Shown here in pieces: positions 54,279 to 63,173 of a DNA stretch of 64,000 nt (position 1 is the first letter of the stretch; every line of letters starts with the position of its first letter). The translations under genes and the position numbers were made by a program. The DNA lies in assembly GCA_947455995.1 (NCBI GenBank), contig CANGQA010000001.1, forward strand, positions 1-64,000, in the 5' to 3' direction. The notes under the pieces are model-generated. The model made no database searches and was not told the origin of the DNA. It saw only the letters and a list, made by a program, of their open reading frames with translations. The stretch comes from Hyphomicrobiales bacterium (GTDB lineage: Bacteria > Pseudomonadota > Alphaproteobacteria > Rhizobiales > Beijerinckiaceae).

Positions 54279-56321
54279 TTACTGCTTGAAGTACCATGTC
54301 TCGGCATGCGAGCTCGATGGGGTGCGGCAATGCTGGGCGATACAGGCACGCGCGGGGATATTGCCCAGCTTCGTGCTGACAATGCGCACACCGAACTGGG
54401 CCGGGGATTCCCCGACCGTGCCGATGGCATATTGTTGATCGACCAGAATTTTCCAGATTTCCTGAGCTGTCTTGTCACGGTCGCCCGCCTCGCGTTGGCC
54501 GGAAGCGGATTTGAACAGGTCATAAATCTTGAGCATTTGCGGATCGGTCGGGGCGCGACCCTGTGCGCCGTTCGAGGCATACCATGTGGCAAATTCGGGT
54601 GCCATATAGGCCTCAGTCGGATCAACGGGGATAGCATGGCGGGGGAACAGATAAAGCAGTTCCGTGCCACCATTGGTCCAGACCATGATCTGGTGCTCGT
54701 TGTTTCTGGTGCGGGTTGTTGCCAATGTCCGCTCCATTTCGCGCACATCGGCCTGAATGCCGATCTTGCGCCACTGTTCACCAATCATTTCAGCCTGTTG
54801 CGGCCATGGCAGCAGGGCTTTGACTGCCTGCACCTGAATACGCAACCTCTCGCCATTATCCGTGCGGACACGATAGCCTTCGGCATCCTTCTTGGTCAGG
54901 CCGATGCCGTCGAGCAGCTGGTTCGCCTTGGCAATGTCGAGAGTGGAATATTTGTCACGATATTCCTTGCCGGGGCTTTGCGGCATCTGGACAGAGGGCG
55001 CCACTGAACCGGGCGTGCCAATCCCCAACCAGAATGTGTCGTTCAACTGGTTGCGATCGATCCCCATCGACAAAGCGCGGCGGAAATCGGCATTGGTAAG
55101 CCACTTGGCCACTTCCGGATCAGCCTTGAAGGACTGGTTGATGAACAAGGTGGTATCAGATCCGTGCAAAGCCAGATCGAGATGGACCTTATAGCCGCCC
55201 TTTTGCTGGTTTTCGAGGATCACAGGCAATTTCGAGAGGCTGATATGGCGTTCCTGCATGTCATAATTGCCGCCGATAGCGCGCAGATTGATGACTTCGG
55301 AATCTTCGGCAAGTGTCAGGACGACTTTGTCGATATAGGGCAACTGGTTACCGGCTGAATCCACCGCCCAGTAATAGGGGTTTCGTTCGAGCACCCAGGT
55401 CGGGGTGTTGATCGGACGGGTGGTCTTCCATGGGCCAAGGGTTGGCAGTTCTGTATTGAACGACCAGTCCTTCTTGAAATGCAGCATCTTCACCCAATTC
55501 TCGAACCCTTCGGCCTTGGCCTTTTCGTTGACCTGAGCCTCGGAGGAATATTTGGGCAAAAACTGCTTGAGATAATGCTTCGGTGCATAGGCCCCGTAGG
55601 TGGTTCCCTGCGACTGGCGAACCGACTGGCCGCCACCGATCAGCGTGTCACCAGCGAGAAAGTCGACGAACAGGAAGTGTGGGTTCTCGAACTGGAATTC
55701 GACGGTGTTCTCGTCAACCTTCACCACCTTGCCCGGCTTGCCACCGGGGGACATATCGGCAATAGGCGCCGAGACGATGTCCTTGTTTGAATAGAGGTCC
55801 TCGAACCAGAACACGAAATCATCTGCAGTGAATGGCGCGCCATCCGACCATTTCATGCCCTTGCGCAGATTGACGCGGATGACCTTGCCATCAGCGCTCT
55901 GTTCCCATGATTTAGCGACACTTGGGACGATCTTGGTGCCAGTCGGATCCCAAAACAGCAATTTATCGGAGGCGTTCAGACGGTTGCCGTTTTCCCAGTC
56001 ACCCGGTCCCAAAAATCCGCGACGCCATGTGCCGCCATATTTGCCCACTTCGGACAAAGGCTTCATCACCAGCGGCTCGGCTGGAATACGGTCCTTGACG
56101 GGGGGGAGTTTGCCGGCCTTGACCAATTCTGCAAGCTCGGGAGCTTCGCCGAATGTTTTTGGCCATTTGGAAGCATCGAGAATCAGCTCAGGTCCTTCTA
56201 GTTTGCCGACAAGACCCGAAGCCATAAGATTGGCAGATGGTTGTTGTGCCTGAACAGGTGTAAAGGCCGAAACCCCCACCAGCAGCGACGCGCAAATACC
56301 CAGTAAAACTGACTTCTTCAT
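54279..56321 (-). CDS. Extracytoplasmic solute-binding protein, family 5, long type
   Basis: Periplasmic binding protein of 680 aa with a Sec signal (MKKSVLLGICASLLVGVSAF, ending PVQAQQ). Family marks are LRKGMKWSDGAPFTADDFVFW, YDMQERHISLSK, QKGGYKV and FRRALSMGIDR. It resembles the Tat-exported protein at 2311 in length and sequence but uses Sec. Binding proteins of this size often take oligosaccharides in related bacteria; ligand not determinable here. Its gene heads the importer operon and is divergent from the RraA-type aldolase gene, which may act on the imported compound. Confidence 0.87.
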   Translation of the reverse strand: MKKSVLLGICASLLVGVSAFTPVQAQQPSANLMASGLVGKLEGPELILDASKWPKTFGEAPELAELVKAGKLPPVKDRIPAEPLVMKPLSEVGKYGGTWRRGFLGPGDWENGNRLNASDKLLFWDPTGTKIVPSVAKSWEQSADGKVIRVNLRKGMKWSDGAPFTADDFVFWFEDLYSNKDIVSAPIADMSPGGKPGKVVKVDENTVEFQFENPHFLFVDFLAGDTLIGGGQSVRQSQGTTYGAYAPKHYLKQFLPKYSSEAQVNEKAKAEGFENWVKMLHFKKDWSFNTELPTLGPWKTTRPINTPTWVLERNPYYWAVDSAGNQLPYIDKVVLTLAEDSEVINLRAIGGNYDMQERHISLSKLPVILENQQKGGYKVHLDLALHGSDTTLFINQSFKADPEVAKWLTNADFRRALSMGIDRNQLNDTFWLGIGTPGSVAPSVQMPQSPGKEYRDKYSTLDIAKANQLLDGIGLTKKDAEGYRVRTDNGERLRIQVQAVKALLPWPQQAEMIGEQWRKIGIQADVREMERTLATTRTRNNEHQIMVWTNGGTELLYLFPRHAIPVDPTEAYMAPEFATWYASNGAQGRAPTDPQMLKIYDLFKSASGQREAGDRDKTAQEIWKILVDQQYAIGTVGESPAQFGVRIVSTKLGNIPARACIAQHCRTPSSSHAETWYFKQ

Positions 56322-56469
56322 TATTTCCCCCTGTTTTGTCTCGCAAGCTCCAGCCCGTTATCACGGATCATTGAATAAGCTTGGGTGACCATATTGACCA
56401 AGCCTAGGTCGGCATGGCCGATCAGGTCAACAGTTATTGTGCCTTTCCCACGTGATTGGGGATAACAGA

Positions 56470-56491
56470 CTTGCAATATAGTTGTTGTAAG
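56470..56491. promoter_or_regulatory. Candidate operator in the divergent region 56322-56576
   Basis: CTTGCAA and TTGTAAG form an inverted repeat with one mismatch and an 8-nt centre, between the divergent binding-protein and RraA-type genes. No regulator gene is adjacent. The rest of this 255-bp gap shows nothing I can name. Confidence 0.35.
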
Positions 56492-56576
56492 AGAGGGCGA
56501 TTGCAGCCTAATCTGCATACCAGCCTATAATAAACGAATAAATTCAACGACAAAGCCTGACGAGGGAGCAGCAAGA

Positions 56577-57266
56577 ATGATCGAGGATCCACCACTGATT
56601 ACCATGCGGCGGCAGGTGCCGCGCCCGACCCCGGCGCAGATTGCAGCTCTTGAAGGCACGCCGACCGGCTTTCTGGTCGATGCCATGCAGGGACGTGGCG
56701 CGTTGGCTCCGGCCATCAAGCCGGTGATCCCCGAACAGGATGTCTTTTGTGGGGTAGCCCTTCCGGTGCATGTCGGACCGGCCGATAATCTGGCGGTAAT
56801 GGTGGCCTTGGGTATTGTTCAACCGGGTGATGTCATTGTGGCGGCCGCAGATGGCTATCTCGAAACCGCTGTGACCGGTGATCTGGTCTTGGGCATGTTG
56901 AAAAACAACGGTGCGGTCGGCTTTGTCACCGATGGGTGCGCACGTGATGTGGTGGGTATCCGCGATATGGGCCTGCCATGCTTTGCAGCGGGTATCACGC
57001 CCAATTCACCGGTGCGCAACGGCCCCGGCACGGTCAATCTGCCGGTGGTATGCGGTGGGGTGGCTGTCGGACCAGGTGATCTGGTCATTGCCGATTGTGA
57101 CGGGGTGGTGATTGTGCCTTATGCACGGATCGATCAGGTGATCGAGAGCTTGAAAGGCGTGAAAGCCGCCGAAGCCGCTTTGCTGCCGCGTGTCAAAGCC
57201 GGCTTGCGCAAGCCCGATTGGCTAGACGGCATGATGGCGAGCAGCGCGATCAAAACCATTGATTGA
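56577..57266 (+). CDS. RraA-family protein, probable 4-hydroxy-4-methyl-2-oxoglutarate-type aldolase
   Basis: A 229-aa cytoplasmic protein of the RraA/HMG-CHA aldolase family, class II pyruvate aldolases that split branched 4-hydroxy-2-oxo acids. The catalytic Arg123-Asp124 (DGCARDVVGIRD) have the same numbers as in the Pseudomonas aldolase, and GDLVLGML and PVVCGGVAVGPGDLVIADCDG are conserved. The RNase E inhibitor RraA is a close relative but is shorter and usually alone; the catabolic setting here favours an aldolase. ATG 56577 follows GAGGGAGCAGCAAG. It is coupled to the metallo-hydrolase gene 17 bp on. Confidence 0.82.
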   Translation: MIEDPPLITMRRQVPRPTPAQIAALEGTPTGFLVDAMQGRGALAPAIKPVIPEQDVFCGVALPVHVGPADNLAVMVALGIVQPGDVIVAAADGYLETAVTGDLVLGMLKNNGAVGFVTDGCARDVVGIRDMGLPCFAAGITPNSPVRNGPGTVNLPVVCGGVAVGPGDLVIADCDGVVIVPYARIDQVIESLKGVKAAEAALLPRVKAGLRKPDWLDGMMASSAIKTID

Positions 57267-57283
57267 TACAGGAAAACCACACC

Positions 57284-58165
57284 ATGATGACGATTGGAAA
57301 AGCCAGCATTAAACGGCTGGTCGATATTGAAACTTTTGCTATGCCTTTGTCGATCATTCTGCCGCAAGCCGATCTGGCTTCTTTGGAACCGCATCGGGAT
57401 TTGCTGGCACCGGACCATATCGATTTCGATGCCCAGGCCGTCTTGCTGACGGTGCAAAGCCATATTGTGCAGGTCGATGGTTTGACCATTCTGGTTGATA
57501 CCTGTGTGGGAGAGGAAAAACACCGCCCCTTGCGACCTGTCTGGCACCAACGTAAGCAGACAGGCTATCTTGAGCGCTTGGCTGGATTGGGTTTGCGCCC
57601 GGAAGATATCGACATGGTGATGTGCACCCATCTGCACCCGGATCATGTCGGCTGGAACACCCGTCTGAGCAATGGCAAATGGGTTCCAACCTTTCCCAAT
57701 GCCAAATATGTGATGGGCAAGGTCGAGTTCGAGCATTGGCATGCACTGGCCCAAACTCAGCTTGATCCACCCGTCAATCAGGGCTCGTTTGCCGACAGTG
57801 TCCTGCCGATTATCGAACGTCAGCAGGAGCAATTTGTTGGTGTTGGTGATGGTCTGGCGGCTGGCCTGTCGATCATCGATCTGGAAGGGCATACCAAAGG
57901 GCAGATTGGGCTAGACATCGACGGCGGCACCGGTACGCGGGCCATCATTTGCGGGGATGCAGTGCACACACCCGCTCAGGTGCTGTTTCCGCAATGGTCG
58001 AGTGCGTTCTGTCTGGATGGGGCTGCCGCGGCCCAAACCCGCCAGCGCTTGTTCACTTGCGCAGCCAGCGAGGATGTTGTGCTGGTGCCCAATCACCTGC
58101 GGGGTGAAGGGATGCGCATCGAGGCCAAGGGCCATGGTTTCATGCCCCGCTTCTGCAACTGCTGA
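57284..58165 (+). CDS. Metallo-beta-lactamase-fold hydrolase
   Basis: A 293-aa hydrolase, likely cytoplasmic. The zinc motif THLHPDHVGW supplies His116, His118, Asp120 and His121; later ligands are in LEGHTKGQ, ICGDAVH and VPNHLRG. The overall pattern is that of lactonase/arylesterase-type members (AHL lactonase, methyl parathion hydrolase relatives). With an aldolase upstream and sugar-acid genes nearby, a lactone substrate is plausible but inferred. ATG 57284 follows AGGAAA; a TTG at 57263 inside the aldolase end is less likely. Confidence 0.8.
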   Translation: MMTIGKASIKRLVDIETFAMPLSIILPQADLASLEPHRDLLAPDHIDFDAQAVLLTVQSHIVQVDGLTILVDTCVGEEKHRPLRPVWHQRKQTGYLERLAGLGLRPEDIDMVMCTHLHPDHVGWNTRLSNGKWVPTFPNAKYVMGKVEFEHWHALAQTQLDPPVNQGSFADSVLPIIERQQEQFVGVGDGLAAGLSIIDLEGHTKGQIGLDIDGGTGTRAIICGDAVHTPAQVLFPQWSSAFCLDGAAAAQTRQRLFTCAASEDVVLVPNHLRGEGMRIEAKGHGFMPRFCNC

Positions 58166-58194
58166 GGCGGCCTTAGACGGTCAGGACCCCGTTT

Positions 58195-58350
58195 GGGAGT
58201 GGAGAATATTTGATCATGGGGATCATATTGCTCCACTCCCGCACGGCGACGGGTGAACGGACGGTAAACCCCCTCCGTGATCTGTCTGGCTGTGATGCCA
58301 GCCGTCAGTCTTTAATAACGGTCGTCCGGGGGTTTGCTGTAGCGGTCCGA
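58195..58350. other. Highly structured intergenic segment, possible cis-acting RNA
   Basis: The 287-bp gap 58166-58452 has no gene but strong folding. GGGAGTGGAG (58195-58204) pairs with CTCCACTCCC (58231-58240), and the inner part also pairs (AATAT, GATC). Next, ACGGTAAACCCCC (58261-58273) pairs over 13 bp, two of them wobbles, with GGGGGTTTGCTGT (58328-58340). Inside that stem are CTGGC/GCCAG (58286-58300) and CCGT/ACGG (58302-58321), so the whole forms a multi-branch fold. No T-run follows either stem. It precedes a lipoprotein gene by about 100 bp. I cannot assign a known riboswitch class. Confidence 0.5.
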
Positions 58351-58452
58351 AACTGAATTTTATGGCATGGGCGGTTGGTGGTGTATCATTGCAGGGTTTT
58401 TTTGCGGGCGCTCAAACGCTGCAATCGGGATGGTGAACGGCGGAGGTGTGTG

Positions 58453-58731
58453 ATGGGCCATTGCGGCAAAACCGTATCAATAATGGTTGTCGGCTTGGGT
58501 TTGACGGCGTGCCAATCGGCCAGTCCTCCGAGTTCCGCCTTTCAAGCATTGGGCCCCAATACCTATGCGGTGACCAGTTCCAGCACATCGCCTGCTGCTG
58601 CCAATGCGCTGGCCCTGCAAAATGCACAGCGGTTGTGCCAAAGCCAGGGCAAGCAAAGCCAGACCCAGACGGGGCACGCACAATTTGTAAACTCGATCCA
58701 TCAATTCGTTCTTGAATTCACCTGTGTCTGA
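58453..58731 (+). CDS. Small lipoprotein of unknown function
   Basis: A 92-aa protein with a lipoprotein signal: a charged start, a hydrophobic core and lipobox LTAC (Cys20). The mature part is Ser/Ala/Gln-rich (SSSTSPAAANALALQNAQRLC) and ends in FVLEFTCV, so it has two further Cys that could form a disulfide. ATG 58453 follows GGAGG; longer readings upstream run into the structured segment. Short lipoproteins of this kind with a conserved C-terminal Cys are common in alphaproteobacteria, but I do not know a function. It lies 14 bp before the dehydrogenase gene. Confidence 0.78.
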   Translation: MGHCGKTVSIMVVGLGLTACQSASPPSSAFQALGPNTYAVTSSSTSPAAANALALQNAQRLCQSQGKQSQTQTGHAQFVNSIHQFVLEFTCV

Positions 58732-58745
58732 CACGGAGATCCGCC

Positions 58746-59732
58746 ATGCTGCCCGATAAAGACCATCTGACCCTGTGCTTTGCCCATGCGGCTTATCGAT
58801 TGGCTGATCGCTTCGCTCTGCGCGACACTGGAATTCGCCATTTCGAGGTCCGCACCTATGATGATTTACAGGCACGGTTGGCTGAAGCCGATGTGCTGGT
58901 TGTCTCCGGCTTGTGGAAAAACGACCTTCTCAACCATGCACCGAACTTGCGGTTTATCCAGTCGATCAGCGCGGGCACCGACCAATTCTCCAGACCCCTG
59001 TTCAAGGAGCGCGGTGTCAGACTGGCCAGCGCATCGGGCGTCAATGCGCGGGCGGTGGCAGAACATGCCGTTGCTTTGATGCTGGCGCTTAGCCGCCGCC
59101 TGCTTGAAGCGCGCGATAACCAGCACAAACATCACTGGCGTGGCATGATCGGTGATCTGTCACGGCGGGAAGATGAATTGGGCGGTAAGACTGTGCTTGT
59201 GGTCGGAATGGGAAAGATCGGACACCATTTCAGCACGTTGTCGCGCGCTTTCGGCATGAAGGTGATCGGAATCAGACGGCATCCCGAACAGGGGACCAAC
59301 GGGGCCGACACGATCCATGCCATCGGCGAGTTGTTGGCGCTGCTGCCGCAAGCTGACTATGTCGTGCTGACCTGTGCTCTGACACCAGAGACAGAATCCC
59401 TGATTGATCAGGCCGCTTTCACGGCGATGGCACCACATGCTCGTCTCATCAATGTGGCACGCGGGCGGGTTGTTGATGAAGCGGCCTTGATCAAGGCTAT
59501 CCAGGACGGACGGATTGACTCGGCGGGGCTGGATGTCTGTGTCGAAGAGCCTTTGCCGGCCTCATCGGCATTGTGGGATTTGCCGAATGTGCTGATCACG
59601 CCCCACAGTGCCGGTGAAACGCGACGTTATGAAGACAATGTGATCGATCTGCTGATGGGTAATCTTGAGCAGCTATGGGCGGGTGGAGACGATCAAGCGG
59701 ATCCCGCCGCTTTGAGCAACCAGATCGTATGA
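58746..59732 (+). CDS. D-2-hydroxyacid dehydrogenase
   Basis: NAD(P)-dependent enzyme (328 aa) interconverting 2-hydroxy and 2-oxo acids in the cytoplasm. The cofactor loop is GMGKIG (residues 154-159); the catalytic triad is Arg239 (NVARGRVVDE), Glu268 (CVEEPLP) and His287 (TPHSAGE). A Trp/aromatic pattern for a specific substrate is not evident; glyoxylate/hydroxypyruvate reductase-like activity is the safe guess. It may process products of the aldolase upstream, but a structured gap separates the two groups. Confidence 0.86.
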   Translation: MLPDKDHLTLCFAHAAYRLADRFALRDTGIRHFEVRTYDDLQARLAEADVLVVSGLWKNDLLNHAPNLRFIQSISAGTDQFSRPLFKERGVRLASASGVNARAVAEHAVALMLALSRRLLEARDNQHKHHWRGMIGDLSRREDELGGKTVLVVGMGKIGHHFSTLSRAFGMKVIGIRRHPEQGTNGADTIHAIGELLALLPQADYVVLTCALTPETESLIDQAAFTAMAPHARLINVARGRVVDEAALIKAIQDGRIDSAGLDVCVEEPLPASSALWDLPNVLITPHSAGETRRYEDNVIDLLMGNLEQLWAGGDDQADPAALSNQIV

Positions 59733-59760
59733 AATGGAGTGTTGACCGCAAAGCTGGCCG

Positions 59761-59792
59761 AGGTCTCACGGACAAGGCCTTATGATTTTTTT
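59761..59792 (+). terminator. Possible terminator after the hydroxyacid dehydrogenase gene
   Basis: A modest 6-bp stem AGGTCT / AGGCCT (one wobble) with an 8-nt loop is followed after a few bases by seven T (59786-59792). It lies 28 bp after the stop at 59732 and before the probable trhO start. Confidence 0.4.
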
Positions 59793-59921
59793 GTTTATCT
59801 GCTTGGGTGTTTCGGGATAGATAGGCCTTCCATCCAGACTGGAACAGGGTTTGCCTTGGGGGCTTGTTGCGAGCCCCTCTATATGTTGGGCCTCTTTCGT
59901 CATTCGAGCCGGATAAACAAC

Positions 59922-60953
59922 GTGGACGTATCTTTGTCAGATCAGGCCAATCGAGATCATGCCGGTGCCGGTTTGGACCCATCCGGCCCTTTTGACGTCG
60001 CTGCCTTTTATCATTTTGGACAACTGCCCGATTATGCGTCCTTGCAGGCACCGCTGACGGCCCTGTGCGAAAGCCGCGGTGTGATGGGCATTTGCCTTTT
60101 GGCCAATGAAGGCATCAACGGCACGCTGGCGGGATTGCCGCAGGATATGCAGGTCGTTATATCCGAGATCCGTGCGCTGACCGGGTTTCCCGATCTGGAA
60201 CACAAATTGTCTTATGCCGAGACAATGCCGTTTTTGAGACTGAAAATACGCCTCAAGAAAGAAATCGTGACGCTTGGTGTGCCGTCGGTTGATCCCACAC
60301 GTCTGGTTGGCACCTATGTTGAGCCCGAGGATTGGAACACGCTGATTGCCGATCCCGATATCGTGCTGATCGACACCCGGAATGCCGATGAGGTCAGAAT
60401 CGGCACCTTCGAAGGAGCGATTGATCCGCAAACCAAATCTTTCAGCCAGTTTCCCGATTATGTCAAAACCCAGCTTGACCCCAAAAAACACCCAAAAATC
60501 GCCATGTTCTGCACAGGTGGTATCCGCTGCGAAAAAGCCTCCAATTACATGTTGCAACAAGGTTTTTCCGAGGTCTATCATCTCAAAGGCGGCATTTTAA
60601 AATATCTTGAGCTCATTCCTGAAGAGCAAAGCAAATGGCATGGCGATTGTTTCGTATTTGACCGACGCGTGGCCGTTGGACATGGCCTGAAAGTCGCCAG
60701 CCATCTGCATCTGTGCGCGGGTTGTCGCGCACCCTTGTCTCTGGAAGAGCGGCAATCCAACGCTTATGAAGAAGGTGTTTGCTGCCCCTATTGCGTGACG
60801 GTGCTGTCTCCGCAGCAAAAGGCTTCTGCCCGCGAACGCCACAAGCAGATGATTTTGGCCGAGCAGCGCGGCACCAATCATCTTGGCCCGCGCCATGCCT
60901 CCCATCGGCACGAAGACGGGCGGGATGAATCAATTTTGGACGGCTCCTCATAG
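59922..60953 (+). CDS. trhO: tRNA uridine(34) hydroxylase TrhO (rhodanese-like YceA)
   Basis: Oxygen-dependent enzyme that makes 5-hydroxyuridine at the tRNA wobble position, acting in the cytoplasm. An N-terminal acylphosphatase-like domain (FYHFGQLPDYASL, LLANEGINGTLAG) is followed by a rhodanese domain with LIDTRNADEVRIGTFEGA and the active loop FCTGGIRCEKASNYM. The C-terminal Cys pairs CAGC and CCPYC complete the family pattern. GTG 59922 gives 343 aa, near the usual 320-350. ATG 59883 would add 13 residues, and a much longer reading from 59739 passes through the terminator-like sequence, so I reject it. The Shine-Dalgarno site is weak. Confidence 0.86.
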   Translation: MDVSLSDQANRDHAGAGLDPSGPFDVAAFYHFGQLPDYASLQAPLTALCESRGVMGICLLANEGINGTLAGLPQDMQVVISEIRALTGFPDLEHKLSYAETMPFLRLKIRLKKEIVTLGVPSVDPTRLVGTYVEPEDWNTLIADPDIVLIDTRNADEVRIGTFEGAIDPQTKSFSQFPDYVKTQLDPKKHPKIAMFCTGGIRCEKASNYMLQQGFSEVYHLKGGILKYLELIPEEQSKWHGDCFVFDRRVAVGHGLKVASHLHLCAGCRAPLSLEERQSNAYEEGVCCPYCVTVLSPQQKASARERHKQMILAEQRGTNHLGPRHASHRHEDGRDESILDGSS

Positions 60954-61032
60954 TTTGAAAAGCATCGCGGGGCTGTGGCCAATCGGGCCGAACAGAGTCA
61001 CACTGCTCATTACGCAGCGCGAGATGTGAATT

Positions 61033-62238
61033 GTGTTATCCCTGATCCTGCTTCTGGTGCCGGTTTTTGCGGCCATTTTCTTTTTGATCGTCGGCAATGG
61101 CTTGCTGACGACACTGGTGCCTTTGCGCGCGGCGGTCGAGGGATTTTCGCACAGCGATATCGGCTGGATCGGTTCGGCCTACTTTGTCGGCATGATTGCC
61201 GGAACATGGATGACGCCGGTTATCGTGCGTCGTATCGGCCATATCAGAGCGTTTTCGGCCTATGCATCTGTGGTGGCGATTGCCGCTTTGGGATTTCCAT
61301 TGGTCAACAATGTCTGGTTATGGATGGCATTGCGCGGATTATGTGGTTTCGCCTTTGGCGGGCTTTACGGCATCGTTGAAAGCTGGATTACCTATAAGTC
61401 CGGCCAAAATTACCGCGGGCGGATGCTCGGCCTCTATAATATCATTCATTTCGCCGGTTCCGCTTCAGGCCAGCAATTCCTGCGAATTTTCGATCCCCGC
61501 CAGTTCCAGTTGTTCAGTGTTTCAGCGGCTTTTTTAATGGCGGCGTTGTTGCCGATGGCCGTCAGTAAAGTTGAACCACCACCTTTACCCCCGAAAGGAC
61601 GACTGATTTTTAGGCGTATCCATCAAGTGGCTCCGATCGGGCTGATCACCATCGCACTGGTCGGGGTCGCCAATGGGAGTTTCTGGTCGCTGGCTCCGGC
61701 CTATATCGAGCATCTCGGCTTGGGGGCCAGTACGGTAGCGAGTTTCATGACGGTTGTCATTTTGGGCTGTGCGACCGGCCCCTATCCCCTGGGTCGGATT
61801 TCCGATCTGATTGACCGGCGCGGTGTGATTGTCGTGGTCTCTATTGTGGCGGTGCTGGTAGAACTGGCTTTGGCAGGCATCGGTGCCAAGCGTGTTGAAT
61901 TGCTGTATATTTTCGGCTTTCTCCTCGGGATTGTCATTCCTGTAATCTATCCGCTGACCGTGGCGCATGTGATGGACCGCTTCAGCGGCGAGGAAGCTGT
62001 TGTTGTCTCCAGCACCTTGTTGTTTTTCTATTGTATCGGTGCAGTGGTCGGGCCGGTTATCGCCGCGGCCTTGATGCAATGGCTCGGGGATCGTGCACTG
62101 TTTGTCCATAATGCGGTGGTGCATGCCGGATTGGCAGGCTTTGTGGTGTGGCGGATGCTGGATCGTCCACCGCCACCACGACAGGTTGATCAACCTGAAC
62201 TGCCGGATGGTGAGCCAACAAGCGCCCCTAAATTGTAA
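61033..62238 (+). CDS. MFS transporter, YcaD-like
   Basis: Inner-membrane transporter of 401 aa with about twelve helices. FGGLYGIVESWITYKSGQNYRGRMLGLYNI is the hallmark of the YcaD group, with GNGLLTTLVPLRAAVEGFS at the N-terminus. The start is GTG 61033; the only near ATG (61024) is followed by a stop. Substrate unknown. It follows trhO after 79 bp and converges on the GntR gene. Confidence 0.84.
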   Translation: MLSLILLLVPVFAAIFFLIVGNGLLTTLVPLRAAVEGFSHSDIGWIGSAYFVGMIAGTWMTPVIVRRIGHIRAFSAYASVVAIAALGFPLVNNVWLWMALRGLCGFAFGGLYGIVESWITYKSGQNYRGRMLGLYNIIHFAGSASGQQFLRIFDPRQFQLFSVSAAFLMAALLPMAVSKVEPPPLPPKGRLIFRRIHQVAPIGLITIALVGVANGSFWSLAPAYIEHLGLGASTVASFMTVVILGCATGPYPLGRISDLIDRRGVIVVVSIVAVLVELALAGIGAKRVELLYIFGFLLGIVIPVIYPLTVAHVMDRFSGEEAVVVSSTLLFFYCIGAVVGPVIAAALMQWLGDRALFVHNAVVHAGLAGFVVWRMLDRPPPPRQVDQPELPDGEPTSAPKL

Positions 62239-62317
62239 GGGTCTCCTTGTGTGACTTGCCGGATGCTTTGATCCCCGAGGATCTGGCTTTGGAAGTCCGC
62301 TAATACTGGCCCTTGGT

Positions 62318-62992
62318 TTAGCGCGTTTCGCGCAAGGCCCTGACAGCAGCGAATTTAATGCTGGCCACATGGTCCCGCATCAGGGTTTCGGCCTTGGTTG
62401 CAGAGCGCGCCAGCAGTGCCTCATAAATCAGATAATGCTCATCGTGGCGCTGGCGCAATTCATCAAGACTGAACGCAATAATGTTCCGGTTCGACACGCG
62501 CGGGATTTGAAACGACATCTGTGCCATCTGGCTCAACAATCGGTTGAGCGACGCCTCCATGATCGTGTCATGAAAACTGGCATTGGTTTCACCGATAATT
62601 GCCAGAACATGATCATTCATCAAGTCCGAAGCCGTTAGAATATCGCGGCCCTTGGTCAGGGATTGCCCGATCACCAGACGCTGGTTGTCGCCCAGTCCCC
62701 GTTCTGCCGTAAAGCGGGCAGCCAGTCCCTCAAGTGCCCCACGAATTTCGTAAGCGTCAACCAACTCAGAAATCGGGAATTCACGCACCACATAACCGCG
62801 ATTTGGCGCATAATCGAGCAGGCCTGCGGCGGATAGTGTCTGCAAAGCGGCGCGGATGGGTGTGCGCGATACGCCCAGCTCCTCACTCAAGCGGACCTCT
62901 TGCAGTTTAGTGCCGGCAGGCAAGCCGCCTGACAGGATCGACTCGCGCAGATGATCGGTGACAGATAATGAGCGCGTGGCATTGCTGATCAT
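62318..62992 (-). CDS. GntR-family transcriptional regulator, FCD (FadR) type
   Basis: Regulator of 224 aa. The winged helix domain (LRESILSGGLPAGTKLQEVRLSEELGVSRTPIRAALQ) occupies residues 12-70. The all-helical FCD effector domain follows, with metal-site-type residues in ENxxFHDTI (ETNASFHDTIMEAS) and in RHDEHYLIYEALLARS and MRDHV. FCD members sense small acids. It is divergent from the hydrolase gene at 63314, and TGTATACA dyads lie between them. Likely a repressor of that gene and its own. Confidence 0.87.
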   Translation of the reverse strand: MISNATRSLSVTDHLRESILSGGLPAGTKLQEVRLSEELGVSRTPIRAALQTLSAAGLLDYAPNRGYVVREFPISELVDAYEIRGALEGLAARFTAERGLGDNQRLVIGQSLTKGRDILTASDLMNDHVLAIIGETNASFHDTIMEASLNRLLSQMAQMSFQIPRVSNRNIIAFSLDELRQRHDEHYLIYEALLARSATKAETLMRDHVASIKFAAVRALRETR

Positions 62993-63134
62993 TACAGGGC
63001 AACCTTCATTCCATTTAACCTATTGCTGGTTTCAGTCTGATCATGATGCAGATGGTGCCCTAATAAAGGGCATATGCCCATAGCCGGCAACATTCGCAAC
63101 CTCACGTGGAAAATATCGCAAGACAATTTGAAAA

Positions 63135-63173
63135 TGTATACAAAATTAATTGACTCATTTGTTGATGTATTCA
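63135..63173. promoter_or_regulatory. Candidate GntR/FCD operators
   Basis: TGTATACA (63135-63142) is a perfect 8-bp palindrome of the type FCD regulators bind, and TGTATTCA (63166-63173) is a near copy 31 bp away, three helical turns. A TTGACT -35 hexamer lies between (63150-63155). Both sit in the 321-bp gap between the regulator and the hydrolase; the rest of the gap shows no gene. Confidence 0.5.

Noticed and set aside
58195-58240. The first stem of the structured segment as a terminator for the metallo-hydrolase gene
   Set aside because: The stem is followed by GCACGGCG rather than a T-run, and the neighbouring second stem has none either.
59739-59921. A 61-residue N-terminal extension of TrhO
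   Set aside because: It runs through a terminator-like stem and T-run, has no TrhO similarity, and makes the protein longer than the family.
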